64,000 nt of DNA from Medakamo hakoo. Its lineage: Eukaryota; Chlorophyta; Trebouxiophyceae; Coccomyxaceae. The stretch's first letter is position 1. Every line of letters begins with the position of its first letter. The notes beneath the pieces are model-generated. The model was not told the DNA's origin and did not search any database. It saw only the letters and a program-made list of their open reading frames with translations. Below are positions 60,977 to 64,000 of this stretch, piece after piece. The stretch is taken from positions 186,001-250,000 of the forward strand of contig CP089456.1 of the NCBI GenBank assembly GCA_026636295.1, written 5' to 3'. Both the position numbers and the translations under genes were made by a program.

Positions 60977-61720
60977 ATGGAGGCGTGGGACGCGGAAGTT
61001 GACGCCCTCCTTGCCGGCCCAGTCCGGACAGACCCTCCGTCCTGGGCAAGCACAGAGGACGGCCTGCCGTCCGTCGTGGCGGGCGTGGACGTAGCGTACA
61101 GCGCGGACGGGCGCCTCGCGGCCGCGTGCCTCGTCTCCCTGTCTCTGTCTCCACCCGACTGCTCCGTCCTAGGCCAGCTCTACGAGCCAGCTGTCGGCGT
61201 GGCGGATGCCACGGCTTTACCTCCTTACACACCAGGCTACCTGTGGTTCCGGGAACGGGCGCTGATCGAACCGCTCGTCCGCCGCGCCCTCGCCTCGCAG
61301 CACCACCCACCGCCCGACGTGGTGCTGGTCGACGGCTTCGGCGAGCTGCACCCGCGCTCGGCAGGGGCGGCTGTCCTGTGCGGGCGCGTGTGTGGCGTGC
61401 CCACCATCGGCGTGGCCAAGTCCATGCTGGTGGGCGCCCGCGGCGCGCCGCCTGAGCGGGAAGCGAGGGGGGCGGGCGTCGGGGGCGACGCCCTGACCTG
61501 GCCGGTCGTCGGCGAGGGGGGGGAAGCGGTCGCGGTCGCGCTGCGCGCCCACCCGGGCGTGACGCGGCCTGTGTGGGTGAGTGCCGGGCACCGGGTGCCT
61601 CTGCCAGCGGCGGTGAGGGTGGTGCAGGCGCTGGCCCGGCACAGGGTGTGTGAGCCGTTGAGGTTGGCCGACCAGGGCGCGCGGGCGCGGGTGCGGGAGG
61701 CCGCAGAGGGCGGCGGGTGA
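60977..61720 (+). CDS. Endonuclease V (inosine-specific nuclease)
   Basis: A 247-residue product from ATG 60977 (MEAWDAEVDALLAGPVRTDP); an in-frame ATG at 60917 adds 20. Family motifs: VVAGVDVAYSADGRLAAACL with the first catalytic Asp; PPYTPGYLWFRERALIEPLV (the PYIPGxLxFRE wedge); DVVLVDGFGELHPRSAGAAV with the second Asp; GVPTIGVAKSMLVG; and PVWVSAGHRVPLPAAVRVVQ. Endonuclease V cuts one base 3' of inosine; the bacterial enzyme acts on deaminated DNA, while eukaryotic ones prefer inosine in RNA. No targeting signal is obvious. It follows the kinase gene by about 120 bases on the same strand. Confidence 0.93.
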   Translation: MEAWDAEVDALLAGPVRTDPPSWASTEDGLPSVVAGVDVAYSADGRLAAACLVSLSLSPPDCSVLGQLYEPAVGVADATALPPYTPGYLWFRERALIEPLVRRALASQHHPPPDVVLVDGFGELHPRSAGAAVLCGRVCGVPTIGVAKSMLVGARGAPPEREARGAGVGGDALTWPVVGEGGEAVAVALRAHPGVTRPVWVSAGHRVPLPAAVRVVQALARHRVCEPLRLADQGARARVREAAEGGG

Positions 61721-61849
61721 GGGGGTGCCGAGGCATCCCCGGGGGAGGCGCGGCACCAGTGCTGTGTTTCCTCGTTTCGCGGCGAACGAGGTTTTTCTTC
61801 CCCGCCTCTCCCCCCACACAACAACGCGCCACGCCCGCTCTCCCACGCC

Positions 61850-62068
61850 ATGTACACCCTCTTTTCTCGCCTGTTTGCCCGCGGAGCGTCCGGCTCCAGC
61901 AGCGCGGCGTCCCCGGCCTCGCCGACGGCCCGCGCGACGTCCACCGCCGCCGTCGTCGGCGCGAGTGCGGGCGTGTCCAGCGCCGCCGCCGCCGCCGCGC
62001 CGAAACGCATGGAGCCCCAGTTTTGCTTGGACGGACTGGAGCCGACCATGTTTTTGGCGCTCAGGTGA
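61850..62068 (+). CDS. Small hypothetical protein, possibly organelle-targeted or a first exon
   Basis: A 72-residue frame: MYTLFSRLFARGASGSSSAA, a Ser/Ala/Thr-rich leader typical of mitochondrial or plastid import, and then KRMEPQFCLDGLEPTMFLAL before TGA. The ending CTCAG|GTGATG overlaps a weak splice donor, so it might be the first exon of a longer gene, but no plausible second exon was found before the next gene on the opposite strand. I do not recognise a family. Confidence 0.4.
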   Translation: MYTLFSRLFARGASGSSSAASPASPTARATSTAAVVGASAGVSSAAAAAAPKRMEPQFCLDGLEPTMFLALR

Positions 62069-62164
62069 TGCTTCGTGTTGAGTGTTGGGCGGTGTGTTGC
62101 TTTGCGGCGGCGCGGGCGCGGCGGCGGGGTTCGTGTGTTGCTTTGCGCGCGAAGGAATGCCAAG

Positions 62165-62192
62165 CGGGCGTGTCAGAGTTCCGACACGCCCG
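62165..62192. other. Perfect 10-bp inverted repeat with 8-nt loop
   Basis: CGGGCGTGTC and its exact reverse complement GACACGCCCG are separated by AGAGTTCC. The hairpin lies in the 327-base gap between the small ORF (62068) and the end of NOP9 (62396). A T run typical of a bacterial terminator is absent. It may be a 3' UTR structure. Confidence 0.7.
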
Positions 62193-62395
62193 TCCGCCGC
62201 CTTCCGCTCGTTTCCGTCCATCCACACCCCTGCGAGGGCGTCAGCCAGACTCCGGGCTCGTGCGCGTGTGTAACAAAAGGTTAGATGTCAGTTTGTGCCG
62301 TGCGTTGTGTTAACAGTCCGAATCTCTTCCCTCCCTCTCTCGCTCGCGCGCGCGCCCGCTCCCGCGCCACCGGCGGTTGACTGTCCGCCTGCTCC

Positions 62396-64000
62396 TCACG
62401 CCTCCACCTCGGCCGCCCGCCGCGTGCTCTTCTTCTTTTCCTTCTTCTCCTTCTTCTCCTTCTTGCGCTTTTTCTTGGCGGCCGCGTCCTCCTCCTGCTC
62501 CTCCTCCGCCTCTTCAGCAGGCGGCAGGGCAGCCGCGCCGGGCGTGGGCGGCTCAGGCACGGGCGCACCGCCACCCCACCCTGCATTCCGCCGCCGCTTG
62601 AAATCCGCGACGCCGCACCTGCGCAGCAGCGCCAAAACGCGGAAGGACGAGCCCAGCTGGGCCTCGGCGGCGGCCAGCTCGGCGGTGATGGCGTCCTTGT
62701 CGGACGCGCTGGCCGCACCCCACGCGGCTTCGACGGCGTGCGCGCCTCCGGGTGTGGCCGCGACCGCAGCGGCACGGCCGACAAGCTTGGCGGCGGCGGA
62801 CCGGACTGCTTTCGCGCCCAGCGCCGGGCCTGTGAACAAAGCTTCCACGGCGCGGGAGCCGGCCGAGTCGGAGGCGAAGATGGCAAAGTCGGGCGGCGGC
62901 AGGCTGGCCAGCGCGTCGGCAAAGGCAGCGCCCGCGCCGCAGGGGGACGCGCTGCCGCCCGGCGCGGGCAGGCGCAGCAGGGCGGCCAGGAGGGCGCAGC
63001 CGACGGCCGAGCCGCGGCCGGCGTCGGCCAGGGTCGCGCCCGGTTGGGGCGTGTCCAGCGTGTACAGGGATGCGGCCAAGCCAGCCGGGTGTGGGCGGGA
63101 GGCGGCCAGGCCCGCCGCGACGGCCGCCGCAACGTCCCCAGGCACGGCCGGCACCCGGCCCGCGGCGGCGACGAGCGCGGCCACCACCCCGCCGCGCCGG
63201 CCTGTCAGCAGGCCGCCGATGCCCGGCCCCAGCTCTTTCAGAGCCCCTTTGACGGCAGGCACAGAGTCCGCCGCCGCCAGCGCGGCCTGGACGACGAAGT
63301 TCGCGGTCGGGTGGGACGCCAGGTCGGCCAGCCGGCCGCGGAGCGCGCGCGCGTCGAGCTCCACGCGCAGCGTCCGCGGCGCGACCGACAGCACGGCTTC
63401 CAGCAGGTGCGACCCGGCCCGGTCTTTGGCCGCGTCCAGGATGGTGTCCTTGGGAATGTCGGCCAGGCGCGCGCCGTCGCGTGGCGGGTCGGACCCCTCT
63501 GGCGGCAGCGGCGCGCCCAGCAGGCGGGGGATGAGCGCGCACAGCAAGCCGTCCTGCCCGGCCGCCGCGCGCAGGAGCGCTTGCACCGCCGGGCCGGAGT
63601 ACAGTCCGTACACCAGTTCTTCCAGGTACGGCGCGTAGTCGGCGCCCAGCAGCGTGTCTGCCAGCAAGCGGACGAGGTCCGGGTGGGCGGCCGCGGTGCC
63701 AGCGCCGCTGCCGCCGTCGACTTTGGAGGCGAGGCCGACGGGCGGCGGCCCGCCCGGCCGGCCAAACCCGCCGGCTTTGGGCCCGCGCCGCGCGGAACGC
63801 AGCGCGGCCGCGCCGTCACCGCCGCCGCCGCCGTCCCCACGCCCACCAAAGCCGGCGGGTGCCACGTCCCGGCCTGCCAGAGCGCAGAGCAGGGCGCGCA
63901 GGACGTGCGAGCCGCACCGGTGGGAGGCGAGGTCGTAAAAGTGCGCGGCGGCGGTGCGGGTCGTCGCTTCGAGCGCGGCGGTCGCGCCCGCCCGGGCGGA
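62396..64000 (-). CDS. NOP9: NOP9-like Pumilio-repeat nucleolar protein, 5' end outside window
   Basis: The frame is open from the right edge of the window (64000) to the stop at 62396, 534 residues. Pumilio-type helical repeats are seen: AAAHFYDLASHRCGSHVLRA, ILDAAKDRAGSHLLEAVLSV, LASHPTANFVVQAALAAAD and IFASDSAGSRAVEALFTGPA, the SH.LE/NFVVQ/SRA(L/V)E signatures. The order and the long C-terminal tail with Lys/Glu runs (KKKRKKEKKEKKEKKK) match NOP9, which binds the 20S pre-rRNA at the nuclease site that produces the 3' end of 18S rRNA. A possible confusion is with PUF6/Puf-A, but the repeat wording fits NOP9 better. The basic tail is a likely nucleolar signal. Confidence 0.85.
   Translation of the reverse strand, partial: SARAGATAALEATTRTAAAHFYDLASHRCGSHVLRALLCALAGRDVAPAGFGGRGDGGGGGDGAAALRSARRGPKAGGFGRPGGPPPVGLASKVDGGSGAGTAAAHPDLVRLLADTLLGADYAPYLEELVYGLYSGPAVQALLRAAAGQDGLLCALIPRLLGAPLPPEGSDPPRDGARLADIPKDTILDAAKDRAGSHLLEAVLSVAPRTLRVELDARALRGRLADLASHPTANFVVQAALAAADSVPAVKGALKELGPGIGGLLTGRRGGVVAALVAAAGRVPAVPGDVAAAVAAGLAASRPHPAGLAASLYTLDTPQPGATLADAGRGSAVGCALLAALLRLPAPGGSASPCGAGAAFADALASLPPPDFAIFASDSAGSRAVEALFTGPALGAKAVRSAAAKLVGRAAAVAATPGGAHAVEAAWGAASASDKDAITAELAAAEAQLGSSFRVLALLRRCGVADFKRRRNAGWGGGAPVPEPPTPGAAALPPAEEAEEEQEEDAAAKKKRKKEKKEKKEKKKSTRRAAEVEA

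Noticed and set aside
62068-62395. Second exon for the small gene at 61850 starting after TTAACAG near 62317
   Set aside because: The sequence after that AG is a pyrimidine-rich run that continues into the tail of the opposite-strand NOP9 gene and shows no coding character.

Overview
This is a gene-dense, very GC-rich nuclear segment of a photosynthetic eukaryote, most likely a green alga (chlorophyte). Three things point there. Genes lie on both strands with short GT-AG introns, usually about 75-470 nt and mostly opened by GTGAG or GTGCG. There are plastid and plant-lineage proteins: a PAO/PTC52-type Rieske oxygenase, plastid bL34, a GNAT2/NSI-type acetyltransferase, a plastid bacterial-PH protein, a plastid-type uracil phosphoribosyltransferase and a class I peroxidase. 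There are also ordinary eukaryotic nuclear proteins (SPT5, TAF6, MTR4, NOP9). I cannot name the species. No virus-like element, transposon or CRISPR array was recognised.

Layout, left half. 1-321 is the tail of a GNAT acetyltransferase. It is followed by an AFG2/CIP111 AAA-ATPase (-), a four-finger CCCH protein (+), a plastid PH-like membrane protein (-), CNX2/MoaA (-), PP1 phosphatase (+), an ankyrin protein (-), an unknown protein (+), TAF6 (-), a PAO-like Rieske oxygenase (+), a plasma-membrane-type H+-ATPase (-), SPT5 (-), TACO1/YebC (+) and SDHAF2 (-). From 27.1 to 29.2 kb there is a non-coding patch. It holds an intron-containing tRNA-Met(CAU) inside a block of about 440 nt, a nearly identical second copy of that block 1.5 kb away with a decayed tRNA, and an older direct repeat of about 115 nt on both sides of the second block.

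Layout, right half. An unknown protein (-) and PLPBP/YggS (+) come first. Next is a single-exon CCA-adding enzyme with a DEDDh exonuclease domain nested inside it (-), divergent from a Upf1-like SF1 helicase (+). Then follow UPRT (+), an unknown protein (-), a BET1-like SNARE (+), an HrpB-type DEAH helicase (-), a large RAMA / AT-hook / CW / ARID chromatin protein (+), a SETD9-like SET protein (+), a small type I membrane protein (-), plastid bL34 (+), MTR4 (-), an MT-A70 methyltransferase (+), a class I peroxidase lacking the distal histidine (-), a STE20-like kinase (+), endonuclease V (+), a tiny ORF and NOP9 (-, running off the edge).

The genes do not form one operon-like pathway, but two themes recur. 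The first is RNA maturation and quality control (CCA-exonuclease fusion, SF1 helicase, HrpB, MTR4, NOP9, endonuclease V). The second is chromatin and transcription (TAF6, SPT5, RAMA-CW-ARID, SETD9, MT-A70). The strongest candidates for something new are the nested CCA/exonuclease fusion, and the presence within about 12 kb of a predicted adenine-methyl writer and a protein with a predicted adenine-methyl reader domain. Exon coordinates were read by eye from splice signals and frame continuity; no alignment or transcript data were used.
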